Source of the DNA: Tellurirhabdus rosea
Lineage (GTDB): Bacteria; Bacteroidota; Bacteroidia; Cytophagales; Spirosomataceae
Reading direction: 5' to 3'
Assembly: GCF_026278345.1 (NCBI RefSeq)
Contig: NZ_CP111085.1
Coordinates: 384,001-448,000 of the forward strand
DNA: 64,000 nucleotides
The stretch's first letter is position 1. Each line of letters starts with the position of its first letter. The translations under genes and the position numbers were made by a program. This document shows, piece after piece, positions 54,912-64,000 of this stretch. The notes under the pieces were generated by a model. It was not told the origin of the DNA. It searched no databases and saw nothing but the letters and a program-made list of their open reading frames with translations.

Positions 54912-55004
54912 ATGAATGACTGAATGATTGAATGACTGAACAGTTCCGCTAATCTTGGCACTGCGGAGCTATTCAGTCATTCAGCCATTCAATCATTCAG
55001 TCAT
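54907..55004. repeat. Stop-associated hairpin element 13
   Basis: Arms of GAATGACT repeats; the core is AGTTCCGCT..CTGCGGAGCT. Both convergent genes end inside it: the LRR stop at 54911 in the left arm and the thioesterase stop at 54997 in the right. Confidence 0.88.
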
Positions 55005-55524
55005 TTCCCTTTCCTGCCAACTCCTGCTTGATGTCCTTGATCCGGTGGTTGAAGTCGAGGTTGTGGAAATCGACGTCGCGCTGGCAGATGGTTTCGAGGA
55101 ATTCCATGACGGCGGGGTGGTGCGGAATGCGGCGGCCGTTGGCGACACTGACGTACTTGGAGGTGGTCCAGAGCACGTTCTTGAGCTGGGTGCCGGTGTC
55201 GTCGGTCATGATAAACTCGGTCACGATGGTGTCATCGTTGTAGAAAATAATCCTGGAGCGAATGCGAATCCATTCGCTGACCAGCGCCGGACGGATGTAG
55301 GCGATCTGGTGCTGGTACACCACCCAGCTCGTGCCAAATTCCCGGAACAACTGCCCGTAATCGAAACTGTACTGTTTGGAAACCTGGTCTTCGCGGGCGT
55401 TGAAGTAGTAATCAAAGTACTTGGCGTTGTTGAGGTGCTGCAGCGGATCGCAGTCCTGGAAACGAATGATCACCCGGGATTCAACTTCCGTGGGGTATGA
55501 TTTTTCGGGGTCGCGTTTAAACAT
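54997..55524 (-). CDS. Hot-dog fold acyl-CoA thioesterase
   Basis: A 175-residue cytosolic protein of the 4HBT thioesterase family. RFQDCDPLQHLNNAKYFDYY holds the catalytic Asp and the usual HLNN segment; IRSRIIFYNDDTIVTEFIM is the central beta hairpin. It hydrolyses an acyl- or aromatic-CoA of unknown identity. The last codons (Asn-Asp-stop) are made of the arm of hairpin element 13. Confidence 0.84.
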   Translation of the reverse strand: MFKRDPEKSYPTEVESRVIIRFQDCDPLQHLNNAKYFDYYFNAREDQVSKQYSFDYGQLFREFGTSWVVYQHQIAYIRPALVSEWIRIRSRIIFYNDDTIVTEFIMTDDTGTQLKNVLWTTSKYVSVANGRRIPHHPAVMEFLETICQRDVDFHNLDFNHRIKDIKQELAGKGND

Positions 55525-55640
55525 GAGGCAACAAATGCGTATTCCACGATAAGAATACGATCTTACATTAAACTTTTGGAGTCCTAGTTAATCAATAAAT
55601 CAGTCGTTTCGTCGAAACTTCGTTCCCATTTCAGATTTTT

Positions 55641-55648
55641 TATCTTTG
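55641..55648 (+). promoter_or_regulatory. Probable -7 box of the DUF2147 gene
   Basis: TATCTTTG matches TAnnTTTG and lies 21 bases before the ATG at 55670. Confidence 0.55.
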
Positions 55649-55669
55649 TATTTCAATTATTACTTTGTT

Positions 55670-56149
55670 ATGTCCCATTCAAAACGAAAAACCAGTCTGT
55701 TGCCTTCTGTTCTCGGGTTCTTTGCCACCCTCTTTCTGCTGACCATCCAGACGGCGTTCGCGCCCAGCGACAACCCCGATGCGGTGGTAGGCACCTGGTT
55801 AAACGGCACCAAACGCGGTCATATCCAGATTTATAAGCAGGGTGAAAAATATTTCGGCAAAATCATCTGGCTGAAAGAACCCAACGACCCCTCCACCAAC
55901 AAACCCAAACTCGACGCCAAAAATCCGAACGCCAGCCTGCGGGGACGGGCCCTGATGGGACTGAACGTGATGACCGGATTTGAGTTCGACGGCGGAAACG
56001 TCTGGGACGAAGGAAAAATCTACAACCCGGAGGACGGCAAGGAATACAGCTGCAAAATGACCCTGAAAGACCCCAATACGCTCGACGTCCGGGGCTACGT
56101 GGGCATTTCGCTCATCGGCAAAACCCAGACCTGGACCCGAATTAAATAA
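55670..56149 (+). CDS. DUF2147-type secreted protein
   Basis: A 159-residue protein from ATG 55670 with a hydrophobic leader (SVLGFFATLFLLTIQTAFA). The mature part is a small beta-barrel with the DUF2147 pattern VVGTWLNGTKRGHIQIYKQG, KIIWLKEPNDP, NPEDGKEYSCKMTLKDPNTLDVRGY and a final GKTQTWTR. Members are periplasmic and of unknown function, perhaps lipid or metal binding. It is followed directly by hairpin element 14. Confidence 0.85.
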   Translation: MSHSKRKTSLLPSVLGFFATLFLLTIQTAFAPSDNPDAVVGTWLNGTKRGHIQIYKQGEKYFGKIIWLKEPNDPSTNKPKLDAKNPNASLRGRALMGLNVMTGFEFDGGNVWDEGKIYNPEDGKEYSCKMTLKDPNTLDVRGYVGISLIGKTQTWTRIK

Positions 56150-56152
56150 AGC

Positions 56153-56240
56153 GTTTTCGGTTTTCAGTTTTCTATGTAGAGTTTTGTAACGTTGGCGGGT
56201 TGAAACCAATAACCACACCAGAAAACTGAAAACCGAAAAC
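56153..56240. repeat. Stop-associated hairpin element 14 (GTTTTCG type)
   Basis: GTTTTCGGTTTTCAGTTTTC plus T (56153-56173) and its exact reverse complement (56220-56240) form a perfect 21-bp stem of heptamer units. The core does not match the GCTCCGCC type. It starts three bases after the DUF2147 stop. Confidence 0.85.
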
Positions 56241-56252
56241 AGAAAACACCGA

Positions 56253-57368
56253 ATGACTTTAATTATTGGCGCCGGTCCCGCCGGACTGGCCATGGCGGGC
56301 CAGATGCGCCACGCCGGACTGCCGTTCACCCTTCTCGAACAAAGCGACGCCGTGGGTCATTCCTGGCGCAACCATTACGACCGGCTCCACCTGCACACCG
56401 TCCGGCAATACTCGGCCCTGCCGCATCTCCCCCTCCCCGACGACTATCCCGTTTATGTCTCCCGGCAGCAACTCGTTGATTACCTGGAGCTGTATTGTCA
56501 GCAGTTTGACATCCGGCCGGAATTCAACCAGTCCGTTCGCCGGATTTCCCGGACTGCGGACGGGGCATGGCTTGTTGAAACGGCCATCGACCGGTTTATG
56601 GCGGACCGGGTTGTGGTCGCTACCGGGTATAATCGCGTGCCGTTTCAGCCCACCTGGCCGGGGCAGGAGACATATTCCGGGACGCTGATGCATAGCCGGG
56701 ACTACCGGAACGGAGCCGCTTTTGGGGGGAAGAATGTGCTGGTGATTGGCATGGGCAACACGGGCGCCGAACTGGCCCTCGACCTCTACGAGCACGGGGC
56801 CAACCCGTTTCTTTCGGTCCGGAGTCCGGTCAACATCGTCAAACGCGATGTTTTCGGGAAACCCGCCCAGCCGACGGCGATCTTTCTGAATAAATTCCCT
56901 AACTGGTTTTATGACCTCATGGCGGGTCTGTCGCAGCGGATTTCGGTCGGGGACCTGTCGCCCTACGGCCTTCGCAAACCGCCTTATCCGCCCTCCTACC
57001 AGATTCGCGAACTGGGCAAGATTCCCGTCATCGACCTCGGCACGCTCGACCAGATCAAAGCGGGCAACATTCACGTCGTGCCGGGCGTTGAACGCTTCAC
57101 CGAACGGGGCGTCCGGCTCACGAACGGCGAAGACCTGGCCGTTGAGGCGGTTGTCGTTTCTACGGGCTACCGGCCGGGCCTCGGCGCGTTATTTCCGGAG
57201 GCTCTTCAGGAGCAGATTCTGAATGAAAAAGGCTACCCCAAAGCCCTCTGGTTCGCTAAGCCGGACCTTCAGGGTCTTTATTTCATCGGCTTTTCGACGC
57301 CGCTGACGGGCATTCTGTACAACATCGGCAAAGAGTCCGAGAAGCTCATCCGGCAGTTCCGGAGCTAG
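56253..57368 (+). CDS. Flavin-containing monooxygenase-like FAD/NAD(P) oxidoreductase
   Basis: A 371-residue cytosolic protein. FAD motif GAGPAG at residues 6-11, the FMO-type segment FPTWPG-like (FQPTWPGQE) with DRVVVATGYN, and NAD(P) motif GMGNTG at about 167. It lacks an N-terminal extension. The YUCCA/Baeyer-Villiger-like branch oxygenates N- or C-atoms of unknown substrates. It may share an operon with DUF2147 despite the hairpin between. It is convergent with the RamB-like gene. Confidence 0.84.
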   Translation: MTLIIGAGPAGLAMAGQMRHAGLPFTLLEQSDAVGHSWRNHYDRLHLHTVRQYSALPHLPLPDDYPVYVSRQQLVDYLELYCQQFDIRPEFNQSVRRISRTADGAWLVETAIDRFMADRVVVATGYNRVPFQPTWPGQETYSGTLMHSRDYRNGAAFGGKNVLVIGMGNTGAELALDLYEHGANPFLSVRSPVNIVKRDVFGKPAQPTAIFLNKFPNWFYDLMAGLSQRISVGDLSPYGLRKPPYPPSYQIRELGKIPVIDLGTLDQIKAGNIHVVPGVERFTERGVRLTNGEDLAVEAVVVSTGYRPGLGALFPEALQEQILNEKGYPKALWFAKPDLQGLYFIGFSTPLTGILYNIGKESEKLIRQFRS

Positions 57369-57394
57369 CCACCCATCGCGCCCGGAAGCCGGAT

Positions 57395-58906
57395 TCAGGA
57401 AGCCGAAGCCGTTACGTTTCCAGCGCTCAGTTCCTTCACCGCCCGTTTCAGTTCCTCATGCCGCCGGTGGCGCTGCCACACGACCGGCGCGTAGACCCGC
57501 TCGTGGCAGTCGGCCAGGGAGCAGCGCTCGCAGGTTTCGTTGACGATGCGATGAATCAGTTTGTCGTCGTTCAGAAAGCGGACCAGCGCCCGGAGCTTGT
57601 CGTCGATGGCCAGACCAAGGGACACGCTGCTGTTGACGCCCGCTTTCGGCGGCGAGGGCTTGGCCAGCGTCAGCATCAGGTAACGGCTTTGCGAATCGAG
57701 GTACTCCGACACCTGTCCGCGCCCCAGCGGCTGGCCGTTCCAGATGCCCGCCTGCTGCATTTCGTCCAGTTCCATCAGGGCCGTCAGCGACACCCAGCGG
57801 CGGCAGTTGTGTTCGTTCACGGTCGCGTGCGGGTTGTGCAGCTTGGCCAGGTGCATTTCTTTGGAAAGCACAAACCGTTTTTCGCCGGTCCGGTGGTCGA
57901 AGCGCAGGAAAAACAGCTCGTTGATGCCAAAATGGCCCGGCAGGACGTTGCTGATGCGGTGGAGCAGAACTTCGGGAGTCACCGGGAAGAGGCCCAGAAT
58001 GTCGGGCAGGGCGTGGTCGCTCCACTCAGTCCGGGCAAAAAAGCGGTTTAGTTGCTGCACCAGTTCCATCTTCGGAATCAGAATGGCCCCGGCAAAGTAC
58101 GACGCCCGGAAATTGTTGAGTACCTGTTCAAACGATTCGGCTTCAATCACCGACGAAATCAGGGGCCGGTTCCGAATCTGCATGACCTCGTAGCCTAATT
58201 CCCGCGCCAGCGTAAAAATCACCTGCTCCGGCTCCATCCGGCTGTTGACCAGCAGGGTTCGGGAGTCCGGGAGCCAGAGCGATCGCAGCCCGGCCAGTGC
58301 CGGTCGTTCGCGTTCTTCGAACGGCTCGATGCGGTAGCCGAAGCGGTGGCTCAGCAGGTCCGTGAGTTGCCCCGCGGCCAGAGCCATTTCTTTGGATAAG
58401 GTATTTTCGGACAGAAAGTGATCCGCAACAGTCTCAATTTCTTCAAAATAATTGTCGTGCAGTTCCTGGTACGAACGCAGGGCCGAAAAATAGAACTGCT
58501 CCACGTTCATGCCGTGCGTCCGGCTGATTTCGATGATCGTGCTGATAAAAGCACTCACCCGCGACGGGGCCGCCGACAGCAGTTCCAGCAAATCAGCCGC
58601 ATCGAGACCGAACAGGTCGAGCGGCATTTCCTGCAGAATATTGGAATTCAGCAGTTCGGCGATCGGCTCCAGCTTTTTGCTGAGTTTCATCGAAACCAGC
58701 GTATCGTAGTCGGTCCCCAAAGCGGCCGCCAGCGCAAAAATCTTCTCCTGCTTCGGGTACTTCTTTCCTTTTTCGATCTCGTTGAGGTAGGACGGCGAAA
58801 CGCCCGCCCGGTCCGCCAGCTCGTACGCCGGAATTCCTTTGTCCTGCCGTAACTGCTTCACTTTCAGGCCAAATATCAGGCGGACTTTTTCAGCATTTGT
58901 CGTCAT
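57395..58906 (-). CDS. RamB/ScfR-like XRE-family regulator of acetate metabolism
   Basis: A 503-residue protein from ATG 58906 (MTTNAEKVRLIF). N-terminal XRE HTH (about 12-67: LKVKQLRQDKGIPAYELADRAGVSPSYLNEIEKGKKYPKQEK-like order), a central ImmA/IrrE-like domain with ARELGYEV where HExxH is expected, so no peptidase site, and a C-terminal ScfR/DUF2083 domain with CERCSLADC. This build is that of RamB and MclR, which control glyoxylate-shunt and related genes in Actinobacteria. It is divergent from aceB-aceA-pckA, supporting that role here. Sequence motifs at 59023-59082 are its probable operators. Confidence 0.85.
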   Translation of the reverse strand: MTTNAEKVRLIFGLKVKQLRQDKGIPAYELADRAGVSPSYLNEIEKGKKYPKQEKIFALAAALGTDYDTLVSMKLSKKLEPIAELLNSNILQEMPLDLFGLDAADLLELLSAAPSRVSAFISTIIEISRTHGMNVEQFYFSALRSYQELHDNYFEEIETVADHFLSENTLSKEMALAAGQLTDLLSHRFGYRIEPFEERERPALAGLRSLWLPDSRTLLVNSRMEPEQVIFTLARELGYEVMQIRNRPLISSVIEAESFEQVLNNFRASYFAGAILIPKMELVQQLNRFFARTEWSDHALPDILGLFPVTPEVLLHRISNVLPGHFGINELFFLRFDHRTGEKRFVLSKEMHLAKLHNPHATVNEHNCRRWVSLTALMELDEMQQAGIWNGQPLGRGQVSEYLDSQSRYLMLTLAKPSPPKAGVNSSVSLGLAIDDKLRALVRFLNDDKLIHRIVNETCERCSLADCHERVYAPVVWQRHRRHEELKRAVKELSAGNVTASAS

Positions 58907-59022
58907 GGAAACAGAGGTAAGCGTTAAATCATCATTTGCAGGCGGTACAGGGACCGACACTCCCTTTTTAAAAAGCATCTCCTGCCGGACCTATACCATC
59001 CTGAAGGTAACGAATTTATAAA

Positions 59023-59082
59023 TTTTAGCAAATCTATATCCCTTTAGCGAATATTCGCTTGACATGAATTGATTCGCTGATT
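59023..59082. promoter_or_regulatory. Candidate operator of the RamB-like regulator
   Basis: Half-sites TTTAGC[A/G]AAT occur at 59024-59033 and 59043-59052; the second is part of the perfect palindrome AGCGAATATTCGCT (59046-59059). An inverted copy GATTCGCTGATT lies at 59071-59082. The first overlaps a minus-strand -7 box TAGATTTG (59029-59036) of the regulator gene, the palindrome overlaps the -33 box of aceB. RamB sites in Actinobacteria contain a TTTGCAAA-like core, to which the first site is similar. Confidence 0.6.
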
Positions 59083-59089
59083 ATGTTTG
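59059..59089 (+). promoter_or_regulatory. Promoter of aceB
   Basis: TTG (59059-59061), 20 bases, TATGTTTG (59082-59089), matching the Bacteroidota consensus. The start codon follows 43 bases on. Confidence 0.6.
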
Positions 59090-59132
59090 ATCCAAGTTTG
59101 CAACGCGCTGCTGCCTTGCCGCTAAACCTCCG

Positions 59133-60749
59133 ATGCACATGAGCCTCACTGAAACGTTAAACGACACCCTGATACGTTTATCCGCCAACCTTTCAGGCGG
59201 TTACGAAGAGATTTTGACACCCGAGGCGCTGGCTTTCCTGGCCGAACTGCACCGCCGCTTCGAACCCGCCCGACGGGAGCTTTTGACTCGTCGGCAGGAA
59301 CGGGAACGCCGGATTGATGCCGGAGAGCTGCCCGATTTCCTTACCGAAACGGCAGAAATTCGTCGGCAGGACTGGCAGGCGGCCCCGTATCCGGCCAATT
59401 TGCAGGACCGCCGGACGGAGATCACCGGCCCCGTTGACCGGAAAATGATCGTCAACGCCCTGAACTCCGGGGCCCGGGTGTTCATGGCGGACTTTGAAGA
59501 TGCCAACTCGCCCACCTGGGACAATCTTCTTCAGGGACAGATCAACCTGCGGGATGCCATCCGGCGCCAGATTGATTTTACGGCCGAAAACGGGAAAACG
59601 TACGCCCTCAAACCGCAGGTCGCCGTGCTGAAGGTCCGTCCGCGGGGCTGGCATCTGACCGAACGCCACCTGACCATCGACGGCCAGCCCGTCTCTGGTT
59701 CCCTGTTCGACTTCGGACTCTATTTTTTCCATAACGCGCACGAACTGCTCCGGCGCGGCTCCGGGCCGTACTTCTATCTGCCCAAGCTGGAAAGCCACCG
59801 GGAGGCGCGCCTCTGGAACGAGGTGTTTGTTTTTGCGCAGGAATACGTCGGTCTGCCGGTCGGCACCATCAAGGTCACGGTGCTGATTGAAACCATTCTG
59901 GCGTCGTTCGAGATGGACGAAATCATCTACGAACTGCGCGACCATATTGCCGGTCTGAACGCCGGACGCTGGGATTACATTTTCAGTTTTATCAAAAAGC
60001 TGAAGGCCCATCCGGCTTATCTCCTGCCCGACCGCTCGCAGGTCACCATGCAGTCGCCGTTCATGCGGGCTTATGCGCAGCTGCTGGTGCAGACCTGCCA
60101 CAAGCGGGGCATTCATGCCATCGGCGGGATGGCGGCGTTTATTCCGAACCGTAAAGACCCGAAAATCAACCAGTTTGCTTTTGACAAAGTGAAAGCCGAC
60201 AAGGAACTGGAAGCGGCCACGGGCTTCGACGGAACGTGGGTGGCCCATCCCGATCTGGTGCCCGTCGCGATGGCTCCTTTCAATGCCGTGCTCGGCGACC
60301 GGCCCAACCAGAAAGAAAAACGGCTTTCCGACCTGTCCATCACCGCCCGCGACCTGCTGAATCCCACCATTCCCGGCAGCAGCATCACTGAGGCGGGTCT
60401 GCGGATGAACATCAACGTGGGTATACTGTACATCGAGTCCTGGCTGCGGGGCGTCGGGGCCGCCGCCATTCACAACCTGATGGAAGACGCCGCCACCTCC
60501 GAAATCAGCCGCGCGCAGGTCTGGCAGTGGCTTCGGCACGGGGCCAAAACCTACGACGGCCGCCCCATCGATGTTTCCTGGTACAAACAGGTGCTGTTTG
60601 AGGAAATCGAAGCCATCCGCCGCAGTCTCGGCTCCGAACGCTATAACCAGGGCCGTTTCCGCGAAGCCGCCCGCCTCTTCGATGGACTTGTAACGCAGGA
60701 GTCATTCGACGCATTCCTGACGCTGGGAGCGTATGAAATGATTGAATGA
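59133..60749 (+). CDS. aceB: Malate synthase A
   Basis: Glyoxylate shunt: glyoxylate + acetyl-CoA to malate, cytosolic, Mg2+-dependent. 538 residues; a second ATG at 59139 gives 536. Conserved stretches: VFMADFEDANSPTWDN, LKVRPRGWHLTERH with the catalytic Arg, PKLESHREARLWN, TVLIETILASFEMDEII, and GIHAIGGMAAFIP. The catalytic Asp region near the C-terminus is around LMEDAATSEISRAQVWQW. It is the first gene of aceB-aceA-pckA. The last codons (MIE stop) fall in the arm of hairpin element 15. Confidence 0.95.
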   Translation: MHMSLTETLNDTLIRLSANLSGGYEEILTPEALAFLAELHRRFEPARRELLTRRQERERRIDAGELPDFLTETAEIRRQDWQAAPYPANLQDRRTEITGPVDRKMIVNALNSGARVFMADFEDANSPTWDNLLQGQINLRDAIRRQIDFTAENGKTYALKPQVAVLKVRPRGWHLTERHLTIDGQPVSGSLFDFGLYFFHNAHELLRRGSGPYFYLPKLESHREARLWNEVFVFAQEYVGLPVGTIKVTVLIETILASFEMDEIIYELRDHIAGLNAGRWDYIFSFIKKLKAHPAYLLPDRSQVTMQSPFMRAYAQLLVQTCHKRGIHAIGGMAAFIPNRKDPKINQFAFDKVKADKELEAATGFDGTWVAHPDLVPVAMAPFNAVLGDRPNQKEKRLSDLSITARDLLNPTIPGSSITEAGLRMNINVGILYIESWLRGVGAAAIHNLMEDAATSEISRAQVWQWLRHGAKTYDGRPIDVSWYKQVLFEEIEAIRRSLGSERYNQGRFREAARLFDGLVTQESFDAFLTLGAYEMIE

Positions 60750-60838
60750 TTGATTGACTGAATGACTGAATGGCTGGCTCAGCGTCGTCAGCAGAACCGG
60801 CAGAGCCAGTCATTCAATCACTCATTCATTCAGTCATT
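60738..60838. repeat. Stop-associated hairpin element 15
   Basis: Arms of GAATGATTGATTGACT/GAATGACT repeats; the core is GGCTCAGCG..GGCAGAGCC. The aceB stop at 60749 lies in the left arm. Confidence 0.88.
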
Positions 60839-60888
60839 AATAATTGCCCGGATTCATTTTATTCCAACCTATAACTCGTAAAGCTTCC

Positions 60889-62175
<1,287 letters not shown>

Positions 62176-62183
62176 CAAATTAT

Positions 62184-62239
62184 GAATGAGCGATTGAGTG
62201 ATTGTGTGATGAACCGCTCAATCACTCAATCGCTCATTC
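62184..62239. repeat. Stop-associated hairpin element 16 (minimal form)
   Basis: GAATGAGCGATTGAGTGATT plus G (62184-62204) and its exact reverse complement (62219-62239) form a perfect 21-bp stem with a 14-base loop and no GCTCCGCC core. It starts eight bases after the aceA stop. Confidence 0.88.
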
Positions 62240-62273
62240 ACTCAATCGTTTTTCACTTCTCAACACCATTTCC

Positions 62274-63890
62274 ATGATTGCGACCAAAACAATTGCATCC
62301 GCACCGGCGACTTCGCTGCTGGCGCGCCTGGGTCTGGCCGAGTGCCGGAGCATTTACCTGAATCTGTCGCCGGCCGAGCTGGTCGAACACGCGCTGGCCC
62401 GCAGCGAGGGCGTCCTGACCGAAACCGGGGCGCTCATGTGTGATACGGGGACGTTTACGGGCCGTTCGCCGAAAGACAAGTTTATCGTCTGCGACGACAA
62501 AACCCGGGATACCGTGGAATGGGGCGATATCAACCAGCCGTTTGAAAGCGAAAAATTCGAGCAGCTCCGGCTCAAAATGCTGGCGTACCTGGCCGAGAAA
62601 GATGTATACGTGCGCTACGCCCGCGCCTGCGCCTCCCCCGCCTACCGCCTCAACATCGCCGTCGTGACGACCCAGGCCTGGCAGAGTCTTTTCTGTAACC
62701 ACCTCTTCCTGCGCCCCGCCCCTGCCGAGCTGGCCGACTTCGAACCCGACTGGACCATCCTCTGCGTACCGGGTTTTCAGGCCGATCCGGCCACGGACGG
62801 AACCCGCAAAGCCAACTTTACTCTTGTGGACTTTTCCCGCAAAATGATTCTGATCGGCGGATCGGGTTACGCGGGAGAAATCAAAAAGGGCATTTTTACC
62901 GTCCTGAACTTTGTCCTGCCCGTCGAACGCCGGGTGCTGTCCATGCACTGCTCGGCCAATATCGGCGCCGAAGGTCCGAACGGCAGTCCGGATACGGCTT
63001 TGTTCTTCGGCCTGTCGGGAACGGGCAAAACCACCCTTTCGGCGGACCCGGAACGTCGGCTGATCGGCGACGACGAACACGGCTGGGCCGGTGACGAAAT
63101 CTTTAATTTTGAAGGCGGCTGTTACGCCAAAGTCATCAACCTGAGCGCCGAACGGGAGCCGCAGATTTACCATGCCATCCGGTTCGGGGCTGTCCTGGAA
63201 AATACGCGCTTTTTTCCCGGCACGCGAAAAGTTGATTACGACAACCGGTCGGTAACGGAAAACACCCGCACGGCCTATCCCATCGACTACATTCCGGACG
63301 CCGCCGCTCCGTCGGTAGCGGGTGCCCCCCGAAATATTTTCTTCCTGACCGCCGATGCGTTCGGGGTGCTGCCGCCGATTTCGCGGCTGACGGCCGAACA
63401 GGCGATGTACCACTTTCTGTCGGGGTATACCTCCAAGCTGGCAGGCACCGAAATGGGCATTACCGAGCCGGTAGCCACCTTTTCCACCTGCTTCGGCGCG
63501 GCGTTTCTGCCCCTGCCGCCGGTCCGGTATGCCGAACTGCTGGGCGAACTCATCGAGAAATACAACGTCAATGTCTGGCTGATCAATACCGGCTGGACAG
63601 GCGGACCTTACGGCACGGGGCGACGCATCCGGCTCGATTTTACCCGGGCGATGATCCGGGCGGCGCTGAAAGGCGAACTGGTGGCGGCTACCTACATCAC
63701 GCACCCGGTCTTTGGCCTGCGCATGCCGACCACCTGCCCCGGCGTTCCGCACCAGTTGCTGGACCCGCAGCAGACCTGGATTAATCAGGAAGAGTATCTG
63801 GCGAAAGCGGCGGAACTGGCCAGCGCGTTCGAGGACAATTTCCGCCGGTTCGAAAGCGTTATGAAAACAGAAACTATCGAGGCAGCATGA
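62274..63890 (+). CDS. pckA: Phosphoenolpyruvate carboxykinase (ATP)
   Basis: Oxaloacetate + ATP to PEP + CO2 + ADP; first committed step of gluconeogenesis. 538 residues from ATG 62274. The P-loop GLSGTGKTTLSADPERRLIGDDEHGW and the kinase-2 region GDDEHGW are typical; TGTFTGRSPKDKF near the N-terminus, NFVLPVERRVLSMHCSANIG and NTGWTGGPYGTGRRI are also present. With aceB and aceA it makes a unit converting C2 units into sugar precursors. A strong terminator follows. Confidence 0.95.
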   Translation: MIATKTIASAPATSLLARLGLAECRSIYLNLSPAELVEHALARSEGVLTETGALMCDTGTFTGRSPKDKFIVCDDKTRDTVEWGDINQPFESEKFEQLRLKMLAYLAEKDVYVRYARACASPAYRLNIAVVTTQAWQSLFCNHLFLRPAPAELADFEPDWTILCVPGFQADPATDGTRKANFTLVDFSRKMILIGGSGYAGEIKKGIFTVLNFVLPVERRVLSMHCSANIGAEGPNGSPDTALFFGLSGTGKTTLSADPERRLIGDDEHGWAGDEIFNFEGGCYAKVINLSAEREPQIYHAIRFGAVLENTRFFPGTRKVDYDNRSVTENTRTAYPIDYIPDAAAPSVAGAPRNIFFLTADAFGVLPPISRLTAEQAMYHFLSGYTSKLAGTEMGITEPVATFSTCFGAAFLPLPPVRYAELLGELIEKYNVNVWLINTGWTGGPYGTGRRIRLDFTRAMIRAALKGELVAATYITHPVFGLRMPTTCPGVPHQLLDPQQTWINQEEYLAKAAELASAFEDNFRRFESVMKTETIEAA

Positions 63891-63963
63891 TTGTGTGAAC
63901 AAGTGTAACCAAAATTGGTTATATAGTTTCTGGTGTCTGGATTACGCACTTCAACAAACATAG

Positions 63964-63990
63964 AGCCGACCTGCCGAGGTCGGCTTTTTT
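63964..63990 (+). terminator. Terminator after pckA
   Basis: AGCCGACCT and AGGTCGGCT form a nine-bp stem with a four-base loop, followed by a T-run. It ends the aceB-aceA-pckA unit. Confidence 0.85.
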
Positions 63991-64000
63991 ATTTTCCGAA

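Overview
The window looks like a chromosome segment of a Bacteroidota bacterium, most likely Cytophagales near Spirosomataceae (Spirosoma/Larkinella-like). This is inferred from protein families (ribosomal protein bTHX, OMP beta-barrel receptors with carboxypeptidase-regulatory N-termini, LytS/LytTR pairs, GMC dehydrogenase with gluconate-dehydrogenase subunit 3, DUF4386), from -7 promoter boxes of the Bacteroidota form TAnnTTTG, from the scarcity of Shine-Dalgarno sequences, and from high-GC coding DNA. I see no rRNA, tRNA, CRISPR array, prophage or complete insertion sequence.

Layout. 1-11.5 kb: partial DUF2267 protein, GH63-type glucosidase, secreted alpha/beta hydrolase, acetyl-CoA hydrolase/CoA-transferase, secreted NTF2-like protein, ModF-like double ATPase and a large outer-membrane barrel protein. 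11.6-21 kb: truncated haemoglobin, secreted M14 peptidase, secreted endonuclease/phosphatase-fold protein, CorA, and two secreted amidohydrolase-family genes separated by a cluster of REP-like repeats. 21-30 kb: hisG-hisD, GNAT, ketopantoate-reductase-like protein, Crp/Fnr regulator with DUF4386, and an ABC-F ATPase. 29.5-37.3 kb: LytTR two-component pair, then an RND efflux operon in which permease and TolC-type outer-membrane factor form one 1503-codon frame. 37.5-50.6 kb: Zn-alcohol dehydrogenase with SRPBCC protein, bTHX, PA14-OmpA protein, SDR, a periplasmic GMC/subunit 3/Gfo-Idh cluster, an ECF sigma factor with its YCII/DGPF partner, a Tat-exported monoamine-oxidase-like lipoprotein and Sua5. 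50.6-64 kb: BlaR1/BlaI-type pair with three operator palindromes, LRR protein, thioesterase, DUF2147, flavoprotein monooxygenase, then a RamB-like regulator divergent from aceB-aceA-pckA. That last block joins the glyoxylate shunt to PEP formation, as needed for growth on acetate or fatty acids.

The most unusual signal is a family of intergenic hairpins. At least 16 lie in this window. Their arms are built of short, mostly 7- or 8-nt, repeats that differ from locus to locus, and most enclose a similar core (RGCTCCGCC, about 20 nt, then GGCGGAGCY). Each sits on or within about 12 nt of a stop codon and none lies in a purely divergent promoter region. One copy (43855-44063) holds, between its arms, the remnant of a four-helix-bundle S23/IVS-protein gene. 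The layout recalls 23S rRNA intervening sequences (hairpin arms with or without an S23 ORF), so I propose that these hairpins are an intergenic, stop-codon-associated, IVS-like element family. A repeat-like purine tract also forms the linker of the RND-TolC fusion.
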